A stretch of DNA of 64,000 bases from Bacillus marinisedimentorum (GCF_001644195.2 NZ_LWBL02000026.1:62001-126000), one strand, 5' to 3'; positions 35,994 to 45,164 are shown, counted from the stretch's first letter. Notes: a model not told the origin generated them from the letters alone. Made by a program: numbers and translations.

Positions 35994-37169
35994 GTGGAAG
36001 CTGTATTTAAACACATTGATGAAGAAGAAGCAGTATCCTTTTTGCAATCACTTGTCCAGATCAATAGCGTAAATCCGCCCGGCAATGAAAAGAAGGTTGC
36101 CGAAACAATTCAGGCGTTTGTACAATCAACAGGTTTGCTTGCTGAACTGGATGACCTGGGCGATAACCGCGCCAATTTAATGATCAGCTATCCTCATGGG
36201 AAAAACGATGGGAAACACCTCGTTTACAGCGGCCATTTTGACACGGTTCCAACCGGAAAAGTCGAGTGGGAACACGACCCGTTTTCGGGCAAGTTGGTTG
36301 ACGGGAAAGTATTCGGCCGCGGTACGACCGATATGAAAGGCGGCGTGGCGGCAATGGTGCTTGCCATGAAGTACCTTGAGCAGGCCGGCATCAAGCTTGG
36401 CGGGAAGTTGCAGTTTGCCGGAACTGCCGGTGAAGAAGTGGATGGCTACGGGGCAAAACAAATGGTTAAAAAGGGTCAGCTCGACACGGCCACTGCCATG
36501 GCGATTTCCGAGCCGAGCACGAATGAGCTGTTCACCGCGCATAAAGGCTGCCTCTGGCTGGAGATTTCGGTCTATGGAAAAACTGCGCATGGCTCGATGC
36601 CTGAACTTGGCGTCAATGCCATTACTGTCATGGGAAAAATAATGGAAAAACTTGAGCAATACGAGTTTTCATATGATCCCCACCCGCTGCTTGGCCATCC
36701 GACAATGAATGTCGGGACAATAGCGGGCGGTGTCAAAACGAACGTGGTGGCAGATGAATGTACATTGACCCTTGATATCCGGACGGTGCCGGGCCAGGAC
36801 CACGAGGATGTTCTCCGCGAAATGACGGAGCTGGTCGAGTCGGCAGCTGGTGAACGCGGCGGAAAATCGGACATTCGGATTGTGAATGATATGCCGCCTG
36901 TTTCAACGGATGCCGGGGATGATTTTGTCAGGACGGCAATACGGACAGGGGAGAAGCATGTGAACAGGAAGCTGTCTGCAAAAGGAGTCAACTATTATAC
37001 GGATGCTTCGGTGTTTTGGCCGCATTTGCAAATCCCGGTGGTCATTAACGGGCCCGGCAGGCAGGAACTTGCCCATCAGCCGAATGAAACGGTGGAAGTC
37101 AAGCTGTTCATTGAGTCCATCCGGTATTATATGGCACTTGCCGTGGAGTACCTGTCTGTAGAGGATTAA
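35994..37169 (+). CDS. M20 family deacylase (ArgE/DapE type)
   Basis: 391 residues. GTG at 35994 (AGAGGGGG 7 bases upstream) is chosen over a TTG at 35961. Metal-binding motifs VYSGHFDTVPTG, GRGTTDMKGGVAAM and GTAGEEVDGYGAK (catalytic Glu) are clear, and GKTAHGSMPELGVNAI marks the dimerisation domain. It removes an acyl or succinyl group from an amino acid derivative; the exact substrate is unknown. It ends 34 bp before a small DUF3311 gene and its symporter, so uptake and hydrolysis are linked. Confidence 0.88.
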   Translation: MEAVFKHIDEEEAVSFLQSLVQINSVNPPGNEKKVAETIQAFVQSTGLLAELDDLGDNRANLMISYPHGKNDGKHLVYSGHFDTVPTGKVEWEHDPFSGKLVDGKVFGRGTTDMKGGVAAMVLAMKYLEQAGIKLGGKLQFAGTAGEEVDGYGAKQMVKKGQLDTATAMAISEPSTNELFTAHKGCLWLEISVYGKTAHGSMPELGVNAITVMGKIMEKLEQYEFSYDPHPLLGHPTMNVGTIAGGVKTNVVADECTLTLDIRTVPGQDHEDVLREMTELVESAAGERGGKSDIRIVNDMPPVSTDAGDDFVRTAIRTGEKHVNRKLSAKGVNYYTDASVFWPHLQIPVVINGPGRQELAHQPNETVEVKLFIESIRYYMALAVEYLSVED

Positions 37170-37203
37170 ATATAATATCGATTTTAAATTAGGAGGGAGT
37201 TTC

Positions 37204-37413
37204 ATGGAAAAGCGTACAATTGCCGTAACAATGGGTGCTTACTTTGCGGTTTGCCTCATCGCCCTAATCTGGCCGGTTGCTTCATGGGCCAACAAAATCG
37301 AGCCGTTCGTGCTCGGGATGCCGTTTTTCATGTTCTGGTATGTGCTGTGGACATTTTTTATTTTTCTTGGCTGTGTGATCACCTACAAACTTGAATATCC
37401 AAAGGGGGAATGA
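37204..37413 (+). CDS. DUF3311 small membrane protein, symporter partner
   Basis: 69 residues with two hydrophobic helices (about 9-29 and 42-61) and a charged C-terminus YKLEYPKGE. GGAGGGAG precedes the ATG. DUF3311 proteins regularly sit just ahead of sodium:solute symporters; this one ends 4 bases before the symporter start. Functional partnership is inferred from that arrangement. Confidence 0.8.
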   Translation: MEKRTIAVTMGAYFAVCLIALIWPVASWANKIEPFVLGMPFFMFWYVLWTFFIFLGCVITYKLEYPKGE

Positions 37414-37417
37414 GTGA

Positions 37418-38941
37418 ATGCAGGATTGGATGATCGTTTCGTTAATTACATTTGGGTACCTTGCATTCGTCCTTTATATCGGCGTAAGGGCAAGGAGCAA
37501 AGAGTCCTCTTCCAGCCTTGAAGGATATATGGCGGATGGGCGCAATATCGGTCTTTTTATATTATTTTTCATTATGGGTGCGGAAATCTTCAGTGCATTC
37601 GCCTTCCTTGGTGGACCTGGATGGACCTATTCCAAAGGGGCGCCGGGCCTGTACATTCTCGGTTATCTAGGCCTCGGCCTGATTCCATGGTGGGTGCTCG
37701 GGCCTAAAACCGCCCGGCTCGGAAAAAAATACGGGTACATCACGCAGGCTGAACTGGTGTCGGACCGGTTTAAAAGCAAGTCGCTGTCCGGATTGATGGC
37801 CATCGTCAGTGTCGGTGCGTTCATCCCTTATTTGACGACCCAGATCAAAGGTGCCGGGTTCCTGTTTGAGGCGTCAACCGGCGGAAACATTCCGTTCTGG
37901 CTCGGCGCTTTGCTGGCCTTCGGTGTCATGGCGGTGTACGTGTTTGTCAGCGGGCTCCGCGGCATCGGCTGGACAAACGTTGTCCAGGGGCTCTTGATGG
38001 TGGCGGTGGCATGGATCATCGGTCTTGCTGTTCCGTATAAGTTTTACGGCGGTGTATCTGAGATGTTCCAGAATATCGCAGCACAGGCTCCCGAGTATTT
38101 GACCATTCCGGGTAACGGCGCGACGATGGGATGGGGTGCGTTTTCCAGTGCGATTGTTGTCAGTGTCATCGGTCTCACAATGTGGCCGCATCTGTTCAGT
38201 AAATCGTACGGTGCCGACAGTGAAAAAACGATGAAAAGGACCATCATTCTTTATCCGCTATACGGATACTTGCTCGTGCCGATTTTCTTTGTAGGCTTTG
38301 CCGGCATCCTCGTTTTCCAGGACAGCCCGCTGGAACAGGCGGACACCGTTTTGATCGAGCTTGTGAATCGCGCGGAATTCCCGCCGTTTCTCATCGGGAT
38401 CTTGCTGTCAGGGGCGCTCGCTGCAGCCATGTCGACAGGGGCTAACCTCGCTCACACGGCTGCATCTGTAATCGTTAAGGACTTTTATGTAAAATTGTTC
38501 AATCCAACGGTTTCTGAAAAACAGCTTGTTATGTATACAAAGTTATCAGTGCTTGGGATTGCGGCAATTTCGTATGCTTTTGCACTGCTGAATCCGGCAT
38601 CGCTCGTTCAGCTTCTGCTCGTTTCTTATGGAGCGGTTGTGCAGTTTTTCCCTCTGATTGTGGCGCTGTTCTGGTGGAAACGGGCCACCACCGCAGGTGC
38701 CTATGCGGGATTGATCAGCGGAACGCTGGTGACGGTCTTTTACTCGTTTTTTGCCGCGCCGCCCCTCGGAATCCATGCCGGCATTTACGGCTTGATCGCC
38801 AACTCGATCTTGCTTGCCGGCGTCAGCTTGATGACGAAACAAATGGATGAAGAGCATGTAAACCGGTTTGTGGAAGACTCGAAAATTCCGCTTGATGATA
38901 TTAAGCCGGTTTCTGTGCCGAAGGATGATATTGCTTTGTAA
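37418..38941 (+). CDS. sodium:solute symporter (SSS family)
   Basis: 507 residues, about 13 helices. Early motif SSLEGYMADGRNIGLFILFFIMGAEIFSAFAFLG and the sodium-site segment AAAMSTGANLAHTAASVIVKD place it in the pantothenate/monocarboxylate-like part of the SSS family, distinct from the other symporter at 30-31.5 kb. It probably imports the compound cleaved by the two upstream M20 enzymes. Start is the ATG at 37418; AAAGGGGGAATG lies just upstream. Confidence 0.88.
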   Translation: MQDWMIVSLITFGYLAFVLYIGVRARSKESSSSLEGYMADGRNIGLFILFFIMGAEIFSAFAFLGGPGWTYSKGAPGLYILGYLGLGLIPWWVLGPKTARLGKKYGYITQAELVSDRFKSKSLSGLMAIVSVGAFIPYLTTQIKGAGFLFEASTGGNIPFWLGALLAFGVMAVYVFVSGLRGIGWTNVVQGLLMVAVAWIIGLAVPYKFYGGVSEMFQNIAAQAPEYLTIPGNGATMGWGAFSSAIVVSVIGLTMWPHLFSKSYGADSEKTMKRTIILYPLYGYLLVPIFFVGFAGILVFQDSPLEQADTVLIELVNRAEFPPFLIGILLSGALAAAMSTGANLAHTAASVIVKDFYVKLFNPTVSEKQLVMYTKLSVLGIAAISYAFALLNPASLVQLLLVSYGAVVQFFPLIVALFWWKRATTAGAYAGLISGTLVTVFYSFFAAPPLGIHAGIYGLIANSILLAGVSLMTKQMDEEHVNRFVEDSKIPLDDIKPVSVPKDDIAL

Positions 38942-38973
38942 GCAGACGGCAGCGGAAAGGTTTTGGAAAGGAA

Positions 38974-39016
38974 GGGATGCCGGGGAGGATGCACTTCCCC
39001 GGCATTCCTTTTTGTT
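38974..39016 (+). terminator. rho-independent terminator after the symporter
   Basis: A 13-bp stem GGGATGCCGGGGA / TCCCCGGCATTCC with one G-T pair and a 9-base loop, followed by TTTTTG. The second compound repeat begins directly behind it. Confidence 0.85.
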
Positions 39017-39017
39017 T

Positions 39018-39614
39018 AATAGGTAAGAAAGCATAAGTTTCAAGCAAGATCAATGTCCAGCTGCGAGGCAGGGTCTGTTGCAGCCATGAATGAAAAAAGG
39101 AGCCGGTTTGGCGTGAAAGCCGGGCTGAACGGCGCGAAACAGCTGCTCCGGCGTGAAAGTTGGCCTCTACGGCATGAAATATGGGAGATTACGCGTGAAA
39201 CAGGGATCGTTTGGCGTGAAAGAAACGGGATTCCGCGCGAAAGCGCATCCCCCTGATTGCGGTTGTTCGTAAACGGCGTGAAAAGCCGGGGATATGGCGC
39301 GAAGGAACAGTCATCTGGCGTGAAATACGGAAACAAGTAATCGTTTTTTTATAAAATGAGACAAACCCGGGAGGTTACCGGGCCTAAATGGATGGAATGA
39401 TTCTGTATATGAGTAAACAGCCCGGTTTTGGCCGTCAGCTTGCTTGAAACGGGGGAAGAATGTGCAAATTACCATGCCCGGGGTACTCAGGCTGTGATGG
39501 GTTTGCATCGTATTGGGATGCGGACAAGCTGCTCCCATCCGGAAGGGAAAACCGCCTCACTGGGTGATACCACCGCTTATGCGTACGCCGCTAAGCGGGC
39601 GCCTTGCGCTTTTG
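39018..39614. repeat. compound repeat, copy 2: 21-bp-period GGCGTGAAA array plus palindrome arm
   Basis: Aligned with 27299-27876 in the same orientation. Ten GGCGTGAAA-like motifs begin at 39110, 39131, 39150, 39171, 39192, 39213, 39234, 39275, 39296 and 39317, the same series of steps as copy 1 (21, 19, 21, 21, 21, 21, 41, 21, 21). It closes with CTTATGCGTACGCCGCTAAG. It also follows a terminator. The remaining stretch 39615-39807, up to the next gene, shows only AT-rich leader sequence. Confidence 0.85.
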
Positions 39615-39807
39615 TTCGGCTATTTTGCCCTATTGGATCCGCTTGAGTCCCGATCAGCAGGTGGAACGTGCCGGGGCCCCCGAGGGAAGGGAATTGAGCA
39701 GCTTGTAAACTGGCTAAATCAAGCCCAATTATCTACAAAACGGTCTAACAGGAGCAAATGCATTTTTAAACGCCAACACAATTATAGGAAAGCGGGAGGC
39801 TTTAGTT

Positions 39808-41118
39808 ATGGACATGGAATGGTCTACGCAAGACTTTTACAGAAGCCTGGTGAACGAATATGATAAGAAGTTCGACCGGTCAGGTGTGAAAGGCGAGCGC
39901 CTGGCTGCACGATTGGCTCAACTCGCTGAAATCGGCCTGACAGCAGATGGCGGTGTGAACCGGATCGCTTTTTCGCCGGAAGAGCGCCGGGCAAAAGAGC
40001 TCGTAAAGAAGTGGATGCAGGAAGCGGGGCTGTCTGTTTCTGAAGACGGGGCCGGCAATGTGATCGGCAGGATCGAGGGAAAAGAAGACAAAGAGACAGT
40101 GATCATGTCGGGCTCTCATGTCGACAGTGTGCCGAACGGCGGCCACTTTGACGGCCCGCTTGGCGTGCTGGCGGCACTTGAAGTGGCAGAAGCATGGAAG
40201 AGTGAAGGCTATGAACCATTGAAGTCATACGAAGCTGTTATCTTCACCGATGAGGAAGGAGCCCGTTTCAATGGCGGCTTGACGGGCAGCCGGGCGATGA
40301 CAGGGGAATTCGATCTGGCGAAGCAGATGAAGATGAAAGATGTTGAGGGAACCCCGTTTGAGGCAGTAGCTGCGTCTGCGGGATTGGATCCGCAAGGCTT
40401 TGAGAAAGCGAGAAGGAATCTGGGAAACGTCGCGGCTTTTATAGAAGTACATATTGAACAGGGGAAGCGGCTTGAAAAAGAGGATCTCCCGGTCGGCGTC
40501 GTAACGGGGATTGCAGGTCCATGCTGGCTAGAAGTCGAATTTTCCGGTGAAGCGGGTCATGCGGGGAATACACCGATGGACCAGAGGCATGATGCACTGA
40601 CGGCGGTAAGCGAGTTCATTTTGCAAGTGGAGTCGTTGCCGCCGGAGTCCAGCAGTACTGCTGTAGCAACAGTAGGGAAATTGCAGGTGGAACCGAACGG
40701 TGTGAACGTCATCCCGGGTAAGGTCCGGCTGAGCGTGGATGTACGGGATATTGAAGAGAAGACGAGGGATGAACTTGTTGGACTTATCACCGGGAAAGCA
40801 GAGGAAATCGCCGGGAAGCGGAAAGTTAAGGCTGCCATTAACGAAACGCTGACTGTGCAGCCGGTCCCGGTAACGGAGGAATTGCAGACTGCGGCTTCCA
40901 AATCTGTAGAAGAGGCGCTGTCAATCCGGCCTTTTCATCTGCCGAGCGGTGCGGGACATGATGCGATGATTATGGGGAGGTACGTGCCGATGGCAATGTT
41001 ATTTACCCGCAGCAAAGCTGGAATCAGCCATAACCCGGCCGAGTGGTCTTCGTTGAGTGACTGTATTGCGGCAGTTCATGTTTTAAAGCGGCTGGTAGAG
41101 AGACTGATGGAGGAATAA
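39808..41118 (+). CDS. Zn-dependent M20 amidase/carbamoylase (AllC / N-carbamoyl-L-amino acid hydrolase type)
   Basis: 436 residues. GGGAGG is 9 bases before the ATG at 39808. Motifs of the hydantoinase/carbamoylase family: MSGSHVDSVPNGGHFDGPLGV (metal ligands His and Asp), VIFTDEEGARFNGGLTGSRAM with catalytic Glu, FIEVHIEQGKRLE, GEAGHAGNTPMDQRHDA and the C-terminal LPSGAGHDAMIM. It releases ammonia and carbon dioxide from N-carbamoyl amino acids or ureides. With the PucR regulator and symporters nearby, ureide or hydantoin-derivative use is plausible. Confidence 0.9.
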   Translation: MDMEWSTQDFYRSLVNEYDKKFDRSGVKGERLAARLAQLAEIGLTADGGVNRIAFSPEERRAKELVKKWMQEAGLSVSEDGAGNVIGRIEGKEDKETVIMSGSHVDSVPNGGHFDGPLGVLAALEVAEAWKSEGYEPLKSYEAVIFTDEEGARFNGGLTGSRAMTGEFDLAKQMKMKDVEGTPFEAVAASAGLDPQGFEKARRNLGNVAAFIEVHIEQGKRLEKEDLPVGVVTGIAGPCWLEVEFSGEAGHAGNTPMDQRHDALTAVSEFILQVESLPPESSSTAVATVGKLQVEPNGVNVIPGKVRLSVDVRDIEEKTRDELVGLITGKAEEIAGKRKVKAAINETLTVQPVPVTEELQTAASKSVEEALSIRPFHLPSGAGHDAMIMGRYVPMAMLFTRSKAGISHNPAEWSSLSDCIAAVHVLKRLVERLMEE

Positions 41119-41122
41119 CATG

Positions 41123-41155
41123 CAGTGGGAGGCGCTGCGGAAAGCGAGCCTCTGT
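41123..41155 (-). repeat. possible fragment of a dispersed Bacillaceae repeat
   Basis: Read on the minus strand it gives GGCTCGCTTTCCGCAGCG, which resembles the TTTCCGCTGCAGGGGCTCGC stretch at 44371-44400. Elements of this kind (GTTGATTTCCGCTGCAGG...GCTCGCTTTCCGC) are scattered between Bacillaceae genes. Short and degenerate. Confidence 0.3.
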
Positions 41156-41261
41156 TCTAAGTGCGTTATATGGAGAACACATTCCACAATCAGGCCCGTT
41201 ACCTGTTTCAGTCAAAACCAATTTCCCATTTCCATATCAGCATGCAGCAGGGGCCCGACCA

Positions 41262-41290
41262 TTGACAGGAACCGTTCCTTCCGATAAAAT
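41262..41290 (+). promoter_or_regulatory. sigma-A promoter of the EamA transporter gene
   Basis: Perfect -35 TTGACA at 41262, spacer 17, -10 TAAAAT at 41285-41290, about 80 bases before the ATG. Confidence 0.7.
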
Positions 41291-41368
41291 ACCCCTTTGT
41301 TTGGTAAACTAAGAGTCAGAGGAATAGATGCATTTGTATTATTGCTTGATTCATATGGAGGAACGTTC

Positions 41369-42238
41369 ATGAGTGATAAGATGAAAGGAATTCTGCTTCT
41401 GCTGCTGTCGGCCTTCGGATTTGCGGTGATGTCGGCGTTTGTCAAACTGTCGGGGGACCTGCCGACGATACAGAAAACGCTGTTTCGCAACCTCGTGTCA
41501 GCGGTCATTGCCTTCGGGTTTGTCATCCATTACAAGGAGAGGCTGTTCGGGAAATTGGAAAATCAGAAAATCCTGCTGCTCCGCTCAGCGCTCGGAACGC
41601 TCGGTGTCGTATTTTATTTCTATGCCATTGATGAACTGGTGTTATCCGATGCTGACATGCTGAATAAACTGAGTCCGTTTTTGCTGATCATTTTTTCGGC
41701 GATCTTCTTGAAAGAAAAAGCGGAGCGGTACCAGATTATTGCGGTGATAATAGCGTTTTTGGGGACGCTCCTGATTATTAAGCCGGAGTTTTCCTGGGAT
41801 ACGATTCCGTATCTTGCCGGAGTGATGTCGGCGGTTTTTGCAGCCGGTGCCTACACGGTGCTGCGGGTGCTGGGAGCAAAGGAAATGTACTATACGGTCG
41901 TGTTTTACTTTTCGTTTTTCTCGACCGTCGTGCTGCTTCCGTTTGTGATTGCATTTTATGAACCGATGACATCCCAGCAGACGATCTTCCTGCTCATGGC
42001 CGGCGTGTTTGCAACGGTCGGGCAGTTCGGGATTACGCTTGCTTATAAGTTTGCTCCTGCACGTGAGATTTCAATATTCTTTTACACGAATATCCTGTTT
42101 TCAGCGCTCCTGAGCACGGTCCTGTTCGGACAGGTGCCGGATGTGTTGAGTGTCATCGGATATACGATCATATTCGGGGCTTCCTTTTATATGTTTTTGA
42201 AAAATCGGCAGGGGGAAGTGAGGGCGAAAGGTGCCTGA
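41369..42238 (+). CDS. DMT superfamily permease (EamA family)
   Basis: 289 residues with ten hydrophobic segments arranged as two EamA repeats; it starts MKGILLLLLSAFGFAVMSAF after a short charged lead. ATG at 41369 has GGAGGAAC upstream and is preferred to a frame extending from 41297, which would begin in the promoter -10 region. The characteristic helix-4 end (ALGTLGVVFYFYAIDELVLSDADML) and second repeat PGEFGITLAYKFAPAREIS-like stretch are present. A drug/metabolite exporter or importer of unknown substrate. Confidence 0.85.
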   Translation: MSDKMKGILLLLLSAFGFAVMSAFVKLSGDLPTIQKTLFRNLVSAVIAFGFVIHYKERLFGKLENQKILLLRSALGTLGVVFYFYAIDELVLSDADMLNKLSPFLLIIFSAIFLKEKAERYQIIAVIIAFLGTLLIIKPEFSWDTIPYLAGVMSAVFAAGAYTVLRVLGAKEMYYTVVFYFSFFSTVVLLPFVIAFYEPMTSQQTIFLLMAGVFATVGQFGITLAYKFAPAREISIFFYTNILFSALLSTVLFGQVPDVLSVIGYTIIFGASFYMFLKNRQGEVRAKGA

Positions 42239-42287
42239 AAAGGCGCCTGCCCCCGCCGCTTTACTGAGCCGGCTGTCAGGCTCCGGC

Positions 42288-42773
42288 TTAACTGATTGCA
42301 GTGATTTTTGATTCTTTGACCTGCCACTTGCCGCCTTTAAAATGAATCTTGCTTTCAACGTCAATGGCTCCCGTACCTGATCTGAACTTGGAGCCGTTTA
42401 TGACGGCATCATTTGTGAGGGTGAAATTCACTTCTTCCACTTTAAGGAGTACGCCTTTTAAGGCCATCGTTTCCGGGTCAAACAGCCCTTGCTCCTTCAG
42501 TTCTTCAAATGTGGCATCCTTCACCTCAACTTGATACGTTTCCTCGAAAAATTCCGCCACTTCTTGCTTGCCTTCTTTGCTTAAATGATCGAGGCTGCCC
42601 ATATCAATCGCGATGAATTCCATCCCATCGTTCAAGGCTTCATCCAGGTTCATGAAAGAATCAAGCGCAAGTGTATAGATTTCCGGCAGGTTTTCCTTGG
42701 GCTCCTGCCCGGTAGTGCAGGCTGCCAGCATTGGGATGATTAAAAATAAGGTCAACAGTTGGATGATTTTCAC
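42288..42773 (-). CDS. putative lipoprotein of unknown function
   Basis: 161 residues. Signal peptide with lipobox LAAC (Cys 19), then an acidic, soluble domain with two halves: helical (DSFMNLDEALNDGMEFIAIDM) and beta-rich C-terminal (KGVLLKVEEVNFTLTNDAVINGSKFRSGTGAIDVESKIHFKGGKW-like alternation, seen as VNFTLTNDAVINGS and GTGAIDVESKIHF). It would be anchored outside the membrane. I do not recognise a family. It converges with the EamA gene. Confidence 0.75.
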   Translation of the reverse strand: MKIIQLLTLFLIIPMLAACTTGQEPKENLPEIYTLALDSFMNLDEALNDGMEFIAIDMGSLDHLSKEGKQEVAEFFEETYQVEVKDATFEELKEQGLFDPETMALKGVLLKVEEVNFTLTNDAVINGSKFRSGTGAIDVESKIHFKGGKWQVKESKITAIS

Positions 42774-42873
42774 AGTTACTCCCCCTTTTTAGGTTAGACG
42801 GGTTTGTGACTGTGGAGGTTACATAGAACGCTGAATATAGTCTGGCCCCAATTTTCTGGCATTGCCTCTGTTA

Positions 42874-43338
42874 TCAAAGACTCTTTGCCATAATGATATT
42901 TGTTACGCCAAAACCGAGCCTTTCATACAATCGGAAGGCCCCCTTATTATGGCCGAAAACATGCAGCTCCAATTTTTTGATCCCTCTTTCTTTCAGCACC
43001 TTTTCAAGCTGGCCCAGTGCTTCTGTGCCGAAGCCTTTTCCCTGAAAGTTGTCAAAGACGACAATATTATAGATGAAAGCCGTCTGGCTGCTGCTATCGG
43101 CAAAGATCCAGAGGTAGCCGGCCTTTTCATGGGTTTCTGTGGCAGTAATCGTCCATAGCAGGTGGTTTTCTGTCTCTAGCCCGTCCGGCAGCAGATTGGC
43201 AAAGTCCTGTTTGGATCGTTCCTGGGCTTCTTCTTCCGTGTAATTGCCGGCTTTTGTTTTTTCTTTGGCGTAATCGTCAATGGCAAAATCGTAAAACGCC
43301 CGGAAATCAGTTTCGCTCATTTTTTCTAATGTAATCAT
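42874..43338 (-). CDS. GNAT family N-acetyltransferase
   Basis: 154 residues. The acetyl-CoA binding core is visible as NIVVFDNFQGKGFGTEALGQLEKVLKERGIKKLELHVFGHNKGAFRLYERLGF, shown here by its key parts: the Q/RxxGxG/A-like QGKGFG and the C-terminal YERLGF. It transfers acetyl from acetyl-CoA to an unknown amine. GGAGGCATG precedes the start. Monocistronic on the minus strand. Confidence 0.88.
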   Translation of the reverse strand: MITLEKMSETDFRAFYDFAIDDYAKEKTKAGNYTEEEAQERSKQDFANLLPDGLETENHLLWTITATETHEKAGYLWIFADSSSQTAFIYNIVVFDNFQGKGFGTEALGQLEKVLKERGIKKLELHVFGHNKGAFRLYERLGFGVTNIIMAKSL

Positions 43339-43411
43339 TTCATGCCTCCAGTTTTACGGGTATTGTTGTTATTATTTTCCAATACGAGCCTTCCTTTCAT
43401 AAAATGAAGGA

Positions 43412-43446
43412 ATAAAAAAGCCTGGACGAAAGAAGGTGTCCAGGCT
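43412..43446 (-). terminator. rho-independent terminator of the UPF0316 gene
   Basis: On the minus strand AGCCTGGAC / GTCCAGGCT stem with a 10-base loop followed by TTTTTTA, 20 bases after the stop. Confidence 0.8.
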
Positions 43447-43466
43447 CTTGAAGGCTTAATAAGAAT

Positions 43467-44048
43467 TTATGACTCGTATGCATTTTCGCCGGCGAGTTCT
43501 TTTTGTTTCTTTTTCTTTTTCATGAATAGCTCTCGTCGCTTTTTCATCGCCTTGGTGATATAACCGCCTTTGAAGTTGCGCGGTTCGTAGGAGGCGACGA
43601 AAGCGGTCGGTTCGAACTCGGTGATGGTGCGGTAAAACTCTTTTTCCCGGTCGCGGCGCGCAGTGCAGTCGAGCCGGTAGCGGAGGGAATTCATCCCTTC
43701 CACTTCGCTTGTCGAAACGCTGAAGCCCACTTCCCGCAGACGGTTGATCAGCGCAGTGTTTTTCTGTGGTATATTTGCTTCTATCGTCACATAACCGATG
43801 GCCAGTTTCTCTTCCAGCATGCCGCCTATATAGACGCCGGTGCCGAAGCCAAGCGCATAGCCGATCATGTTGTAGTAGTTTGATAAATCGCTGAATACAA
43901 GTCCTAACGCAACGACATAAATGAAACCTTCCAGCATTCCCATCATACTAGCTTCTTTCTTCATCCCTTTAACGCCAAGAATCATCCTTAACGTCAAAAC
44001 AGGCACGAACAAAAGCTGGACGGCAAAAATAATGACTGCCTGCAGCAT
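43467..44048 (-). CDS. UPF0316 / DUF2179 membrane protein (YebE-like)
   Basis: 193 residues. Three N-terminal hydrophobic helices (about 2-85, [52 protein letters not shown]) and a cytosolic DUF2179 domain (about 115-170) with the basic tail [13 protein letters not shown]. The family DUF2179 domain binds small ligands in related YitT proteins, but the function is unknown. Length and architecture agree with B. subtilis YebE. Confidence 0.85.
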   Translation of the reverse strand: MLQAVIIFAVQLLFVPVLTLRMILGVKGMKKEASMMGMLEGFIYVVALGLVFSDLSNYYNMIGYALGFGTGVYIGGMLEEKLAIGYVTIEANIPQKNTALINRLREVGFSVSTSEVEGMNSLRYRLDCTARRDREKEFYRTITEFEPTAFVASYEPRNFKGGYITKAMKKRRELFMKKKKKQKELAGENAYES

Positions 44049-44749
44049 CTGGCAATCCTCCTCTATGGTGTAAACTCCTTTGCAAGTTTATCAGAAAAAA
44101 GGAGTGGATGTAACCATTAATTTCAAAAAAGTGACAGGCACCTGTCGAAAAATCTTTATTCTTTACCTTCTTTTGTAAATTGCCGATATAAGAAATGGGG
44201 AAAGCCGCCATCAGGCTTGATTCAGTCGTTGTTTTCTATGTTAATACGAATTACATTGGTAAAAATGCAAAGGCAATAAAAATATATGTGTTTGAGAATG
44301 ATGTTTTTCAAGTGAATGGAAGGTTGTGGAGAAAGGACTTTGTTTTCCATACATTGCACTTTGAACGGGAGTTGATTTCCGCTGCAGGGGCTCGCTGCTG
44401 CCAATTTCATAGAGTTTTCATTCCATTAAAGCGTACTTTTATGGAATGAGCCCCATATTAGTATGGAAAACCTTCGAAAAAAGAAAAAAGTCAAATACCC
44501 ATTCTTTGCAACAACCAGTTCCCCCTTTACAGGCAGTAAAAGGCTTTAATAGTTCTGGCAAATATACATTAGGAGAGGGAAGGCTATGGGATGATTAATA
44601 GATTTGACTCTATTAAATAGATAATCTCCGGTCGTATTCCTTTGCTATTTTCGTTTCATATATTATCGTATTTAACAGGGGCAGTTTGTTTTATAACCGC
44701 AAAAGGATCATTAACTGAAGGCCCTGAATGGATAAGGAGGTAAGCTAAA
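44049..44749. other. 700-bp intergenic region with REP-like unit and repeat fragment
   Basis: No supported gene. It holds a motif A unit at 44131-44151, a degenerate dispersed-repeat fragment at 44371-44400 (GTTGATTTCCGCTGCAGG then GGCTCGCTGCTG), and a CATTCCATT / ATGGAATG inverted repeat at 44419-44448. An 84-codon frame at 44195-44449 has no family resemblance and no convincing start site and runs through the repeat. The rest is AT-rich leader for the ASCH-like gene. Confidence 0.55.
44131..44151 (+). repeat. REP-like motif A unit
   Basis: GTGACAGGCACCTGTCGAAAA, the same element as at 3070, 48564 and 58.9 kb; a single half lying 82 bp upstream of the UPF0316 gene start, on the opposite side of its promoter. 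Confidence 0.7.
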
Positions 44750-45109
44750 ATGAACGACAACGAAAAGTTGCCGCCGAAAACGTGTACAATCGACCTGTTA
44801 GTGACAGTTGAGCAGGATGTGGAGAAAGTGCTGGAGGGAAGAAAGAAGTCAGCACGCCGCAACGGCCGCTATGCCGATATCGGCGAAATCATGGAACTCC
44901 GTGATAAAAAATTCAAAGTGACAAAAGTTTACCAGCAGGATATCCGCAGTATATCCGATGAGGATGCAAGAAGTGAAGGGTTTAATTCTCTTGATGAATA
45001 TCGCGAATATATCATGAGTATGCATAAACATTCCGGCAAGACACCTGCCAACAATGTCTGGAGTCCGGAGAAAAAAGTGTGGGTGCATGAATTTGAAGAG
45101 CTGGAGTAA
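44750..45109 (+). CDS. ASCH/PUA-like domain protein
   Basis: 119 residues. ATG at 44750 with AAGGAGG 9 bases upstream. The pattern LEGRKKSARRNGRYADIGEIMELRDKKFKVTKVYQQDIRSISDEDARSEGF, seen by its parts VLEGRKKSARRNGRYADIG and SDEDARSEGF, fits the PUA-related ASCH fold that binds RNA or nucleotides. Role unknown. Transcribed alone and closed by a strong terminator. Confidence 0.6.
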   Translation: MNDNEKLPPKTCTIDLLVTVEQDVEKVLEGRKKSARRNGRYADIGEIMELRDKKFKVTKVYQQDIRSISDEDARSEGFNSLDEYREYIMSMHKHSGKTPANNVWSPEKKVWVHEFEELE

Positions 45110-45137
45110 TATATAACGAAAAATAGTAATTTTGCAG

Positions 45138-45164
45138 CCCCTTCTGTAATAGAAGGGGTTTTTT
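45138..45164 (+). terminator. rho-independent terminator after the ASCH-like gene
   Basis: CCCCTTCT / AGAAGGGG 8-bp stem, 5-base loop, six T residues. Confidence 0.88.

Noticed and set aside
42236-42255. AGGTGCCT-GAAA-AGGCGCCT hairpin as a further motif A copy
   Set aside because: It shares only the GGTGCCTG stretch and lacks the TGTCAC and TTGTCGA parts; more likely part of the EamA gene 3' hairpin.
44195-44449. 84-codon plus-strand frame
   Set aside because: No family resemblance, no convincing start signal, and it crosses a degenerate dispersed-repeat fragment.
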